Shown here piece after piece: positions 36,683 through 50,493 of a DNA stretch of 64,000 nt. The position numbers and the translations under genes are program-made. The first letter of the stretch is position 1; every line of letters starts with the position of its first letter. The notes beneath the pieces were generated by a model that ran no database searches, was not told where the DNA came from, and saw only the letters and a program-made list of their open reading frames with translations. Location of the stretch: NCBI RefSeq assembly GCF_033568475.1, contig NC_133121.1, forward strand, positions 1,240,001 through 1,304,000, given 5' to 3'. The DNA is from Henckelia pumila. Lineage: Eukaryota; Streptophyta; Magnoliopsida; Lamiales; Gesneriaceae.

Positions 36683-38511
36683 TGAATGAGTGGGTGTCTT
36701 ACTAGCCAACTTGTGGCTAAGGGCCTTTATGACTCTATTTGTAAACAATCTTTGTTTAATATAATTTACACTGTTTATTGGAATTTACTTTATCTTTTAT
36801 CATATTGTTATGTTGTGACGTGCTATACGATGTTTAGATAAAGACCTTGAATATACTAAAGTGCATGCAAGATGTGATAGTGGATATGGATGACTATCAT
36901 GAAACACATCTTGTAATCAATTGAGCCGTCCGCAATAAGGATAAGGATCGCTCAAGATTGAGACTAGCATTTGCAATGTCGAGTACTACGTTTAATTGGT
37001 ATGGAACATAAAGATGTTCGAAGCATGCAAATGGATATTCATTGGATGAATGATCGAACTACCCTATTCGAACTTTCCAAGTGGTTTTCACTAATTGAGT
37101 GGAAAAGTCTGTGGTTTTGGTTGTACATCATTAGTCCTTACTACTTGAAATATCATGGAGACTCTATATGCTAGTACTGTACTTTGACTCGTTTACCGAC
37201 TCTATGAGGGTCATCAGGTGTCGAGATTGGGTACAGTTACGACACATATAGAAGTCAATGCTTTGTTGTCAAGGATTCACCACACGCTTGCGAGTGTGGA
37301 TATCCTATGCGATCTGAGGAGATATTAGTGTGACAAATCTCTGGCCAGAGTACATGATGTGCTTTAGGTTACTTGGTTTCCTAGTTGCACATGCGATGTC
37401 ACTATTTGATCTTCAAGATGCATTGCATAGTTATCGAATCTCGAACGACTCTTGATATACCAATGGTTGTTGATTCGATCGGGATATATGGATGAAGGGA
37501 CCGTACTGTACGCTAACCAAAACCCACTGGTTCTTGCAGGCACTATCAGTGATACCTAGGGAATCATGGGGCGATGTTGCTAGACGCTCTTACCATGATT
37601 CGATGGGCAAGTCGGAAATTGTTGTTCCAAGTCACAAAGGAGTTGTGGGCCCACGGCTAGCTGTATCCCTGAACCATTGAGGGTTACACAAGTAAAAGAT
37701 TTTTAATCCCCGTTGAGATAATTAAATTTAATGAGTTAAATTTAGCGAATGAGAAGTAGGACTTCTTATTGATGAGTAGAGGGAGTGAGATTTCCTAAAA
37801 AGACATAGGGATGCTATTTTTGGAAACTACTGAATTCGGATTCAGAAAATTTATCTTGACTTTAAAATATACAGAAAATGTTTCTGTACACATTGGTAAA
37901 ATTGGTTTAACAATTTGATTCACGATAAATTTTATATTAATTTTTGAACATGCGGGCTTTGCTTGTCAGGCTGAACTTATGACTAATTGACCCTAAGCTG
38001 TTAGCAGCCCATGTTATAAATAAGTTATTGCAGTACAGAAATTACACACAAGGAGCTCATAATTTTCGAAACCTAGAGAGCACTCTCCCTAGGTTTGGCC
38101 GCCCCCTTCTCTGTGTTCAAAAATCCAGTCTGCAAATTTCAAAATTTGCAGTCTGGTTTGACAGACCAGATCTGTTGGATTCTCTTCGTAGAAACTTCTG
38201 ATAGACTTTCTAGTGCAGTTTGTCAGAGGATTTTAGAATTCTGTTCGTGGACCTGATTCAGGAGTTGATCGATCGAGTCATCACTCATCAGTTCCTGGGA
38301 TATACAAGAAGAGCAGATTTATCTGTTGGAGTCCATAACCTCAAGTTGAGACTTGAGAGGTAAAATTTATTATTGTTTTATTTTACTTATTTATTTAATC
38401 GTAAGAATTTGATACCCACGATTTGGAATCGTTCCAGATCAGAAAATAAAAATTTTAAACCTTCCGCTGCTACGAGTATCAGATCTACGGATCCGAGAAC
38501 GTGTTCCAACA
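36683..38511 (+). mobile_element. Solo LTR, 1829 bp
   Basis: It starts with TGAATGAG and ends TTCCAACA, flanked by the exact 5-bp duplication GTTAC (36678-36682 and 38512-38516), as left by a retroviral-type integrase. There is no internal domain or second LTR beside it, so recombination between LTRs probably removed the rest. A TTATAAATAAG box (about 38015) could be its promoter. The first part matches the LTR at 1-475. The short frames inside are not genes. Confidence 0.88.
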
Positions 38512-38604
38512 GTTACGTGTTTGATTTTCGGACATGGAAAACAACCGTTGAATCTCGTATTAAAATTTAATGTTAGAAAAACTTATATAATTTTGAGAAA
38601 AACT

Positions 38605-38607
38605 ATA

Positions 38608-38640
<33 letters not shown>
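38605..38640. repeat. (TA)n microsatellite
   Basis: A pure TA run of about 30 bp just beyond the solo LTR. Confidence 0.9.
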
Positions 38641-38644
<4 letters not shown>

Positions 38645-38716
38645 TTTGATAATTGAAAATGACTTTTCTTGTTGCATATTTTGTTTGATAATTGAAAATG
38701 ACTTTTCTTGTTGCAC
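38640..38716 (+). repeat. Tandem duplication, 38-bp unit, two copies
   Basis: ATTTTGTTTGATAATTGAAA followed by ATGACTTTTCTTGTTGCA occurs twice back to back. Confidence 0.92.
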
Positions 38717-39111
38717 CTATTATATATATACTACGATGTATGTACGTTTGAAAATTTGATTGGTGAGTGAGTCCATAGGTCCCAAACCAACAAAATTGGT
38801 TGGTGAATTTGTCCCCATACAATATATTATTTTCATCAAAGATGTAAACAGGTCAACTTCACAAGGTGGCTTACGTGTTTTCCAAATTAAAAGTGCCTAA
38901 AACAAATAGTACTGGCCAATAAGGATATTTAATCGGGAATTTTTATTTGAAGAAAGGGGGAAATTTTCCATTCTTATCCAAACAAAAATTGGCACCAGGT
39001 CCCACAACCCAATTAATTTTATAAGATTATATTATTTGTATATTAATTAATGATATATATTAACAAATGAATAAATAAATATAGATATAGAAGCTTCCAT
39101 GCACCCCAAAA

Positions 39112-39174
<63 letters not shown>

Positions 39175-40752
39175 TAAAAAAAATGTCTTAGTTTCATCGT
39201 ATTAGGAAACATGGATTCATTCTCACCCCTAAATTAATTAAAAAGAAAAACCCATTGCGCTACATGCACGTAGCTTAATATTTTTTTTTCAAAATATTCA
39301 CGCATATCAATGTGAGAAATGGAGGATATAATATTTCATGCATGGCCAATTTTGTTATTATATATATGATGTATTAACCACAGTTTGTTTGGAGATAAAT
39401 CCATTCGAATGAATTTTAAATTCATAATCAATTATTTTTCCAATCATTATCCGTATATACGTAGCAGTTCAATAGAACCTGTGGCCTCACCCGTCGTATA
39501 AGTGTGACCGTGTCGCGGTAAATTAACTTTAGCGTTACGAAATATTCTTTACAAAACTGTAGGGTTTTAAATTTTGTTAATAGAATGTGTACATGATTAA
39601 ATTAAACGAATATTCGGTTCGTGAACTCTAATATTGATTGATTGATATATATTCATCTTGTATGGACAAACCTGACCTGACCTGACTTGACCAGACCAAT
39701 ATTATTTGAGGATGAACTTCAAAACCATATATTAATCCCATACATACATTTATAATATCTTATCTAATATAATATACATATATATTATATATGTATGTAT
39801 ATATATATCCATGTTAATTTGATGGAACAAATTAATTAATTAACTAAAGATGTCTTGGCCAATGTAATTAATTAGCTAATCTCGATCCTCGATCGATATT
39901 ATAATATCGACTTAAAAATTTTGGTGGAAAATATAATTGGACGCAAGAATGAATTGATCAGTGTCAATCAGAAATCTGTACCCCTGATGCATCGACATGA
40001 CACATGGCGGTCGGTTATTGGCTGGTCGGTATATATATAGAATCATCATCAAGTGCATGACAACTTAAAACACTTAATAATCTTTGGTACATCATTTCAT
40101 GCAGGGGGAGATTAATGTGCGGGAGACAAAGTGGAAACATCAATGCCTTTTCAATTTTTTACTTGTGGACCATATTCATATATAAACCTCAAAACATATA
40201 TATGGCCACCAATTATATATCTCGATCCAAAATTAATTTGGAGCTAGGAAAAAAAAATTAAGGGTTGAGAGTTGTGATGTGATGCATATATATATGTTCG
40301 AATTTTTCCAATCTTGGTGGATCAACTAATCGTTATAATATATATGTCATTAATTAATGTATATTATTCTTTGCATTCGTTTTTACAAAGTTGAAACATG
40401 GGATATATTGTTAGCATATCTTGTAAATAATCTTCTTTGATTTGTTTTCTAGTCTACATATTAGATTTCTGATTTACTTTTCTTGTATTTTGTTTTTGTA
40501 TTTCAAATTAGAGATTTATTTGTGCTTATATTTAAGATATCATTAAACATTACGTTATTGTAAATCTGTATTTAAATGTTTACAGGTGATCGATAATATC
40601 AAGTCACTCTTTAATTACAAACTTCTACAATAATTTGGATGTGAAAAAATAAAAGTTAGATATTTCTTAAGAAATGTTTTTTAAGGTATATCTTCATCGA
40701 TTAATGAAATCTTACACTAAAGATAATATCCAAATCATGCATTCAATGGTTC
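38717..40752. other. Intergenic, AT-rich, with an (AAT)n microsatellite
   Basis: A trinucleotide AAT run of about 57 bp lies at 39117-39174. No gene is seen elsewhere in the stretch. Confidence 0.6.
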
Positions 40753-40757
40753 GTATC

Positions 40758-41333
40758 TGTTGTTAATTGTGTCTATCAAACTTTGGGCTTACAAATCAGT
40801 TTGGGTTTCTTTGGTTAGTGGACTTTCTTATTAAAGGAATTGGAGTCCAGCCCAGTAAGAGGAATTAGTTGGAAGACGGTTCTCTGAGAATCAAGAAGTA
40901 TAAACAACTCAGGAGTTCTTCAGTTAGACGACACAACTAATCAAAACACCCGATTAGAAAAGAATCTCAAGTTCTTTGAAAGAGGGACGAACACTAAACG
41001 AGAGGTGATCGTGATCTGGAGTAAAGAAGGCAAAGCAACAAGAAGGGATCGTGAATTGACAGAGAGTGTTCTAACTCAAGGAAGAAGGCTTGTGTTTTTT
41101 GAATCTGTAATTCCGTGTGAAAATCTCTCTTGGTGTTATGATTTGTATCAAAGGAACATACATTCTTCTAATCTTGATCAATAAAGGGTGGCTTGGATTT
41201 CCCGTGGACGTAGATCTTGTTAAAGATCGAACCACATAAATGTTCTGTGTTTTCTTACTGTCAAGTGCATGCTTGTGATCATAGATTGATATTGTGAATT
41301 GGTTTAGAATTGCATCTGGTAAATTTCATAACA
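40758..41333 (+). repeat. Left LTR of the Copia element
   Basis: Direct repeat of 45391-45966. It contains an AATAAAG (about 41181) that could serve 3' end formation. Confidence 0.97.
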
Positions 41334-41376
41334 ACTGGCGCCGTCTGTGGGAAACGAGAAGGAGAAATCAAAACAG

Positions 41377-44300
41377 ATGGGAAGCATGAAATTCGACATT
41401 GAGAAATTCACGGGCAGTAATGATTTTGGGCTTTGGAGAATTAAGATGCGTGCAATCTTAATTCAACAAGGTCTTCTTGAGGCCCTAGAAGGGGAGGAAG
41501 TTTTGAAAGGAGATGATAAGAAAAAGACACAAGTCATGTTAAAGGCTCAGAGTGCCATTATCCTCTATTTGGGAGACAAGCCACTCAGAGAGATATCAAA
41601 GGAAACATCTGCTGCAGGAATATGGTCCAAGCTGGAGAATCTTTACATGACTAAGTCTTTAGCTAACAGGCTGTATATGAAGCAAAGGTTATACTCATTC
41701 AAGATTACTGATGACAAGGGAATATCAGAGCAGATTGATGAATTTGTAAAAATCTTGGATGATCTTGAGAACATTGAGATCAAGTTGGAGGAGGAAGATA
41801 AGGCATTGATCCTACTAAATTCACTGCCTCAGTCCTATGAACATTTTCGAGATACTTTACTTTATGGCAGGGATCAAACTATAACCTTAGATGAAGTCCA
41901 ATCTGCTGTCAAGGCTAAAGAGTTACAAAAGAAACTACAATCTAACTCACAGCCCCATGGTGAAAGTCTTATGACAAGGGGCAGACAGGAGAAAAGATTT
42001 CATAAAGGCAACAGGGGAAGATCAAGGTCCAAAAGAAAATCTAGGCCACCTTTCAAACTGAGATGTTTTATCTGTCATAAGGAGGGGCATTTCAAGAGAG
42101 ATTGCCCGGACAGGAAGCACAATTCATCAGAGAAGTACAGAGAAGTTGCAGAAGCCTCATTAGTTTCAGATGCTTATGACTCTGCAGAAGCATTGACCAT
42201 TTCAAGCCAAAATTCAGGAAATGAGTGGATACTTGATTCGGGGTGTTCATTTCATATGTCACCTAATCGATCATGGTTTGAAACACTTCAAGAAACTGAC
42301 CAAGGAGTGGTCATACTAGGGAATGATAAATCATGCAAAGTAAAAGGAATTGGATCAATTAAACTGAGAATGTATGATGGAACAGACAGAGTGTTACAGC
42401 AGGTCAGATATGTTCCTGAGTTGAAAAGGAATCTTACATCTTTGGGAATGCTGGACTCAAATGGTTATTCTTTCAATTCAGAAAATGGAAACCTGAGGGT
42501 CTCTAAAGGGTCTCTAGTAGTAATGAAAGCAGTAAGAAGGAATTATGTATACATTCTTCTTGGAAACACTATACTGGGAGATAGTTCAGTGGTCTTAAAA
42601 TCAGAAGATACTACAAATTTATGGCACTTAAGGCTCGGTCATGTCAGTGAAAGAGGATTGATTGAGCTGTCAAAACAAAATCTTCTGTGTGGTGATAACA
42701 TTCAGAATCTGGACACATGTGAGTACTGCATATTGGGAAAATCCAAGAGAGTACAATTTAAAGGAGGAATCCACAGTACTTCAAGGCCTTTTGAATATGT
42801 CCACTCAGATCTGTGGGGGCCTTCAAAGACCACTACACATGGAGGTGGACGATAATTCATGTCCATTATGGATGACTATTCTAGAAGACTTTGGGTCTTT
42901 GTGCTTAAGAGCAAAGATGAGACTTATGAGAAATTCAGAGAATGGCTAACACTGATGGAGAACAAGCTGGACAGGAAGTTGAAGTACTTAAGGACTGACA
43001 ATGGTCTTGAGTATTTTTCTGATAAGTTCAATAACCTGTGTAAGCAAGAAGGCATTACAAGGCATAAGACTAATCTAGGAACACCACAACAAAATGGAGT
43101 AGCTGAGCGCATGAATAGGACATTACTGGAGAGGGTCAGATGCATGCTGCTGAATGCAAATATGCCTAAGAAATTTTGGGGGGAAGCAGTTAACACAATA
43201 TGCTATCTGATAAATAGGTGTCCTAATAGTGCCTTGAAGTTCAAAACACCAATGGAAATGTGGAGTGGTGTACCTGCAGATTACTCAGGTCTCAAGGTGT
43301 TTGGATGTCTTGCTTATGCACACTACAAGCAAGACAAATTGGAACCAAAGGCCCTAAGATGTATATTTGTAGGTTACCCTAAAGGGGTAAAGGGATACAA
43401 AGTCTGGAATCTTGAGTCAAAGGGGCCAAGATTCTTCCATATCAGAGATGTGGTGTTTGATGAATTAAAGATGGGTTTCAAGCAGACTATTGATACACAT
43501 GAGACAACATCACCGAGAGATACAGACCTTAGAGTTGAGGTGGAGCATGATTCACATACTAAATTACTGGAAGATGGTGATCTCATAAACTCAAGAGGAG
43601 ACTCACATGACAGTAAAGAAGAATCCTATCAAGAAAGAAGAGAAGACTCTTATATGCTATCCAGGGACAGAGTAAGAAGAATAATACATCCTCCTCAGAA
43701 GTTTGGCCAAGCTGATATAGTATCCTATGCTCTAAATGTAGCAGAACAGGTTGAGCATAGTGAACCTCTTTCATATCATGAAGCTGTATCATCCAATCAA
43801 AGTGTAAAGTGGAAACAAGCAATGAAAGAAGAAATCAGTGTTTTAGAAAGAAACCAGACTTGGAAGTTGGTTGACAAGCCAAAGAATCATCGGGTAATAA
43901 AGTGTAAATGGATATATAAATTGAAGGAGGAGAATCAAGGAATTAAATCAATGAGATACAAGGCTAGACTTGTGGCAAAAGGATTCACACAAGTTGAAGG
44001 GATAGACAATCATGAGATATTCTCACCAGTGGTTAAACATACTTCAATAAGGGTAATGTTAGCACTGGTGGCTCATTTGGATTTGGAATTAGAACAGCTT
44101 GATGTAACAACTGCCTTCCTTCATGGTGAGTTAGAAGAAACCATATACATGGATCAACCCGAAAGCTTTGTTGAAACTAAAAACAGTAACAAAGTATGCT
44201 TACTCAAAAGATCACTTTATGGTCTAAAACAAAGTCCAAGACAATGGTACAAACGATTTGATGATTTCATGATGACTATAAAATTCGAAAGGAGTGCTTA

Positions 44301-45336
44301 TGACAGCTGTGTCTATTTCAAAAGAGATGGTGAAACAGTGAGGATCTTTCTTCTATTGTATGTGGATGACATGCTCATAGGTAGCATGAGCAAGAGTGAA
44401 CTAAATGATCTAAAGGAGAAATTGAGATCAGAATTTGAGATAAAAGAATTGGGGAAAGCTAAGAAAATTCTTGGAATGCAAATTATCTGGGACAGAAAGG
44501 CAAAGACTTTATTCTTGAATCAAAGCTCTTATATTAACAAAGTTCTACAGAGGTTTAATATGCATAAGTCCAAAGCTTCAAGTACACCTTTGGGACAACA
44601 CTTTAAACTCTCAGCAGAACAGTCCCCCAATACTCCAGAAGAAAGAAAAGAAATGGAAGGAACACCATATGCAAGTGCTGTGGGGAGCATAATGTATGGA
44701 ATGGTATGCTCTCGGCCTGACCTTGCTTTTGCTCTGAGTGTAGTTACAAGGTTTATGGAAGATCCAGGAAAGGAACATTGGGAAGCTCTAAAGTGGATTT
44801 TGAGATACTTAAGAGGATGCTCAAATCTTGGACTATTGTTTGAAAGACAAACATCAGATAAACATCCTATTATGGGGTATGTAGACTCAGACTTTGGTGG
44901 AAATCTTGACTCCAGAAATTCAATCACAGGGATAGTTTTCACTGTGTTTGGAACAGCAATAAGCTGGAAAGCTTCACTTTAATCTGTAGTAGCTCTGTCC
45001 ACAACAGATGCAGAATATATAGCTCTTACCGAAGGAATCAAAGAGGCTATATGGCTTAAAGGAATCATGAAAGAGTTTGGTATTGCACAAGACAAGGTGG
45101 AGGTACATTGTGACAACCAATCTGCTATTCACCTTACAAAGCATCAAAATTTCCATGAGAGATGCAAGCATATTGATGTGAAACTCCACTTCATTAGGGA
45201 CATCATATCTAAGGGTGAGGTAGTAGTGGAAAAGATATCTACTCTTGAGAATCTGGCAGATATGATGACTAAAGCAGTTCCATATGAGAAATTCAAACAT
45301 TGTCTTGATTTGATCAAGGCTGTGGTGAGGAACTAA
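41377..45336 (+). pseudogene. Copia gag-pol polyprotein, interrupted by two in-frame stops
   Basis: One reading frame runs the whole length. The first ATG is at 41377. In order: Copia gag; zinc knuckle CFICHKEGHFKRDC (about residue 230, CX2CX4HX4C); aspartic protease with WILDSGCSFHMS (Asp about 287); integrase zinc-binding region (LWHLRLGH then CEYCILGK); integrase core with HSDLWGP, RTDNGLEY and the downstream Glu in NGVAERMNRTLLE; reverse transcriptase with KWIYKLK, the catalytic YVDD (about 44356) and surrounding LLYVDDMLIG; RNase H with GYVDSDFGG, TTDAEYIAL and CDNQSAIHL. Protease-integrase-RT order defines Copia. The frame is stopped by TAA at 42853-42855, inside the integrase core, and by TAA at 44980-44982, inside RNase H. 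The frame is open on both sides of each stop, so these are point changes, not shifts. The element is probably non-autonomous. Confidence 0.95.
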
Positions 45337-45390
45337 GTCTCTTGACAGAGGAAGGAAGCCAGCCACAACTTTGATTGACAAGGTGGAGAT

Positions 45391-45966
45391 TGTTGTTAAT
45401 TGTGTCTATCAAACTTTGGGCTTACAAATCAGTTTGGGTTTCTTTGGTTAGTGGACTTTCTTATTAAAGGAATTGGAGTCCAGCCCAGTAAGAGGAATTA
45501 GTTGGAAGACGGTTCTCTGAGAATCCAGAAGTATAAACAACTTAGGAGTTCTTCAGTTAGACGACACAACTAATCAAAACACCCGATTAGAAAAGAAGCT
45601 CAAGTTCTTTGAAAGAGGGACGAACACCAAACGAGAGGTGATCGTGATCTGGAGTAAAGAAGGCAAAGCAACAAGAAGGGATCGTGAATTGACAGAGAGT
45701 GTTCTAACTCAAGGAAGAAGGCTTGTGTTTTTTGAATCTGTAATTCCGTGTGAAAATCTCTCTTGGTGTTATGATTTGTATCAAAGGAACATACATTCTT
45801 CTAATCTTGATCAATAAAGGGTGGCTTGGATTTCCCGTGGACGTAGATCTTGTTAAAGATCGAACCACATAAATGTTCTGTGTTTTCTTACTGTCAAGTG
45901 CATGCTTGTGATCATAGATTGATATTGTGAATTGGTTTAGAATTGCATCTGGTAGATTTCATAACA
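45391..45966 (+). repeat. Right LTR of the Copia element
   Basis: 576 bp, the same length as the left LTR. It is followed by GTATC, the target duplication. Confidence 0.97.
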
Positions 45967-45971
45967 GTATC

Positions 45972-47351
45972 TTTACACATATACGTAATTAATGATATAT
46001 TGTTGACGTGACAAATCATGAGACATTAGATCTATCATTATAGTAATACTGATCATAAGATAAATTGAACTCTACCATCTTCGTCATGCACGTTAAAAAA
46101 AACTACAAGAAATGATCAAGATATATATACATGTTTGGTATTTTGGTTTGAGCTGTTTTGTTTAATAAGGTCTGGTGGTTCAGTACTCTTCTTACAAATG
46201 GAGAGATAAATGCTAGCTAGCTAGAGAACAGTTCCCAAGATGAGTTTAATTAATTTGAGGTAATATTATATATCTCCTAGAACCAAGGAGGCTAGGCTAC
46301 AATTAATTAACAAGATATAGGAAGGGATTTATTTATTTATTTAGGGCATACCATATATAAAAGGAAATTTGAAGTTCAAACTTCGATTTGATAAATTAAC
46401 AGTACTCTAAAACGCGAAATTAGATAAATTAGTCGATCGACCCCTTATTATTCTCTTGGATTCCAAATCACCATAATTATTTACTCAAAAAATTAACCCT
46501 CGATAGATTTTGAAGTTGGGATGCAGCACTAAATTAATGAAAGAAAATTTCATGCATTACATGGAAAATGTCAAAAAAGATATAAGTAGGTAAGCTAGCA
46601 CTGAAAAAATGTAAGATCCCTTTTGGGTTCCTTTTGGTTTTTGGGTCCTTTCCCACTAATTTCTCAGATTCGTGTCTTCAACTACGCCATGCATTATGCC
46701 CTTGCCACTTTATCAGCTTCCATCATTACTATTTACCAAGGGTTTTGACTTATATATTAACTGCATATTATTATGTTTTTAATTAATTTTAAATATTAAT
46801 CGATATTATTGGATATATATTATATAATTAGCAAAATATAACAAGCACGTGTTGTATATATGTGTATAAATTGATGTTTTATAAATATATTTTTGATGCA
46901 GTATTTTTTATGTGAAAATATTAGAAGCTACATTAGTTTCAAGAATTTTTCTGAATATTTTTAAAAATTTTTGATAATAAATTAGAATAATATTATTTAA
47001 ACGTACAATTAGCATTTTGCAATCAGTTAGAGGATATAATTATTTTGTGACCATTCTATTCTTCTTACCCAGTGCATGCAATCTAAGTATTATAATATAA
47101 TATTTTCTTTAAAAATACATATTTTTTAAAATTAAAAATATTTTTCTGTCTTTGGATCTTGCCAGCCCTCTTGGAAAGTAGTCAGAGTGCATTCAGCATT
47201 GGGAGTCATTTTTCAAACATATAATTTCAATTATTTGAATATATGATCGATGTTAACGTTGTCTGAGAATTAAAATCACTAGAAATAAATTAATGATGTA
47301 TTGGACATTAGTATTGACTTTGAAATTAAATATATAATAAGAACACACTAG

Positions 47352-47401
<50 letters not shown>

Positions 47402-48976
47402 CTATAATATAACCTTATCTTGTGGAAAACATGCCAACTTTTGTATATTTAAAGTTATTTAAATTAATAATTAAGTATATATTTGGTCCTCAAATATATA
47501 TATATATATACACATCTTAGCGATCGAGACATGTGGTACATGTGTAACATAATAAAAAAACCTACGCGAATAAAAAAAATTGTGGAAGATGAAAAATAAA
47601 GAAATATATAAGTTGAAAAAATCGTATTGATGTCATATTGATGGAAAAAAATCAATTAATATAAATATCTCAAACTTGAGATAGTAAATATATATAATGT
47701 AGATATATATAGTAAGATATACACACACGTATGTGGGCTTCTTCCTTTTTCACCAATCCAATTTTATATTTAATTTACTTTGTACTTAGATTTTTATTTT
47801 TTGCCGACGACTCTACCGACACGTTGATTAATTATCGCCAAGCCAGCTGAAAATTAATTAAATCCTTGAATTTTTTAAATTTTTTAATCATGATCATTAT
47901 AATCAATTGATGGTGCGTTTCTACCCAATTAATTAGTGCAATCACTTGTAATTAATTCCTCCCAATTTACATCTCATTGATGTTGGGGTTTAATTATATT
48001 GCTATTGCAGAAAAAAAATATTATAGTTAATTTATTTGAATTAATTGAAATATATATATGGAATTTTGGATGCCAATTTATTAGTTATCTGAAATATTTT
48101 TACATTTTTTTATTATAATAACTAAATTTGAAAGCCTTTTAAAACTAAATTAGATGTCGATGTATGTAAAAACTTCAAACATCTAATGTTAATAAGGATT
48201 ATAATATGGGGAAAATTCATTATATTATATTCATTAAGATTTTCTGTCATGAAAATATAAGAAAACAATTTTTTAAATGTCATATCAACGATATTCGACG
48301 TCACGTGACTATTTAGAAGGACGATTTCCCATTTTCCATTTGTCTTATACTTGAACCAAAATATGAAAACATATTTGCATATGCAATTTAATCTTATGTG
48401 TAGCATAGGAATATATATATTCATGTATCTAATATTGGGAACCTAACATTGAGATAACATATAATTTGGATCCAAAACTTGCTCAAAATATCTTTAGCAA
48501 TCCAATCTACAAACATTTCATGGTGTGTATAGGTTTTATTATCTCGGATATATACCATACATACACATTTAATGGTGTCGATTGCGTTACTTTGATGAAC
48601 AATAATGTTATGCAGCGAACATAGTCATTCTTATCTTATCTCAAACATATATTGAAACTTTTAACATAAGATGATATTAAAATTAAAATAAATTTTACTT
48701 TATAAACTCATTTTATTATTCGAGAAATTAAATTCTATCAAACCTTAAAGGTGGATTTTATTGATTCAAAATGTAAAATGATCACTTCATGTGAATTGTC
48801 TCGTAAAGTTCCCAAGAAAATTGGCTCAAGTCAACTGAATATCTTTTCGAATGAATGTGTTTGATTTGATAAGTTTAAACTCTATTCCATCAATCAAATC
48901 TTATACGTTTGGTTGGTTTGGTCAGCTAAATATATATATTATAAGATATAATACATATATATATATGTCTTATTAG

Positions 48977-49063
<87 letters not shown>

Positions 49064-50493
49064 ATGTGAAGGCAAATTAAAGTCTGGAATTAAATGAGAT
49101 ACTATATATTTTAAAATCTAAATATGCACGTTCATGAAATATAAGAAATTATGATCTCCATACATTAATTAATTCTCGATCAATATTTTCTCCGTTTTAA
49201 TATTTATTTTAATTTAGTCGTAACTTGGAATTAATTCATGGAGCTAATCGTATGACTTAGATATATTTGTTGTTGAGACCAATATAATATAATGGTGCTT
49301 GAATGTGATTCCACTCACTTGAACACATCAAAAGAAAAAGATACCGACGCCATATCCTTAGAAATTTCCGATTAGGACATGAATGTTGGACTAAATCCAA
49401 AGGTCCTTGTTTACGTTCTTTAATTTACATTTCCAAATATCTTTATAACGTCTCACTTCATTAATTTTTTATGTGAAAAATTAAATACACATTTATGCAC
49501 ATGTATATATTCTAGAGAAAATTGTTTTTCTTTTCCATCTTTTATATTTGATCATAATTTGCGATTTTGATATGTTAGATTATCAGAATTAAGATTCAAT
49601 CATGTACCTTCCAAATTTTTGTTTGATAATTTTAGTATTTGTTTTGTAATTTTAAATTTTTTTTTATATGAAAATACTTACATGACAATATTGAACACGT
49701 TCATGACATGATTAGCGCCACTAAAACTTTAAAATTCAATAATATACATAGATGACCAAAATAAGACAAACATAAAAGACCAATTCATACATTCATAAAA
49801 ATACGTGAAATCGTCATCTCTCCATTTCTCATGTACGTTCATTCATTCCTCCCTTCCTGGGTTGAGAGGTAATGTGAGCGCAGACATAGGACCTTCCCTA
49901 ATGGCTTTATGTTTCCACTGCCTCGTGCATGCTTTTGAGTTCTCTGTTGAATTTGGGAACTTTGAGTCCACATTCATTCATTCGGCCAATAATGCATGTA
50001 ATGCATGTGTCCCCAATTTTAATGAAGCCAATTTCTTTGAAATGAACCCGTACTGGTGGAAGTCATTTCATTCACATTATATATTTTTATTGTAGATATC
50101 CATCACACGTACGCATATATATATTCAGTTATTAATAACTCAACGAATTACGCAAACCTATAGTCCTATATGAACAAATATTGGATATTATATATACATT
50201 TATTCAATTATTAATTAGTGATTGTATACATTACAAGTGGTTCCAGACACTATATCTGATTGAGGAGTTCGCTCATATTCAAAACCTGTACGTCTTGGAT
50301 ACTAATTTTGAGTGTTTATTTCTCAGTCTCTGGCTTATACGTGATAGATTGTGATAAATTCTTTTTTTTTTTAAATCGTGATTACTGATAAACCATAAAA
50401 ATATGGTTGGAGACCCATTGAGCTTAAATCTTAATTAGGATAGTGATTTCTGACAGAGTCATTATTGTCATTTTTTTCCAAGAGTTACGCTCC
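45972..50493. other. Intergenic, AT-rich, with microsatellites
   Basis: No supported gene. Microsatellites: (TA)n at about 47354-47399, (TA)n at about 48982-49030 followed directly by (TG)n at 49031-49061. A short + frame at 49805-50095 has no family resemblance and is not called. Confidence 0.55.

Larger units (their letters stand above)
40758..45966 (+). mobile_element. Ty1/Copia LTR retrotransposon, 5209 bp, both LTRs present
   Basis: Two 576-bp LTRs (40758-41333, 45391-45966) start TGTTGTTAATTG and end TTTCATAACA, with the 5-bp target duplication GTATC at 40753-40757 and 45967-45971. By eye I count five substitutions between the LTRs and no gaps, so the insertion is recent. A primer-binding-site candidate TGGCGCCGTCTGTGGG starts at 41336, and a purine tract AAGGTGGAGA precedes the right LTR. 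The internal region holds one long gag-pol frame broken by two stops. Confidence 0.97.

Noticed and set aside
37492-37680. Short frame in the solo LTR
   Set aside because: Lies inside an LTR with clear ends and target duplication; LTRs of this type do not code for protein.
43374-43822. - strand frames opposite Copia pol
   Set aside because: Shadows of the + strand polyprotein with no independent support.
49805-50095. 96-codon + strand frame
   Set aside because: Composition is Phe/His/Ser-rich with no motif, no splice context and no homologous copy in the window; likely chance.
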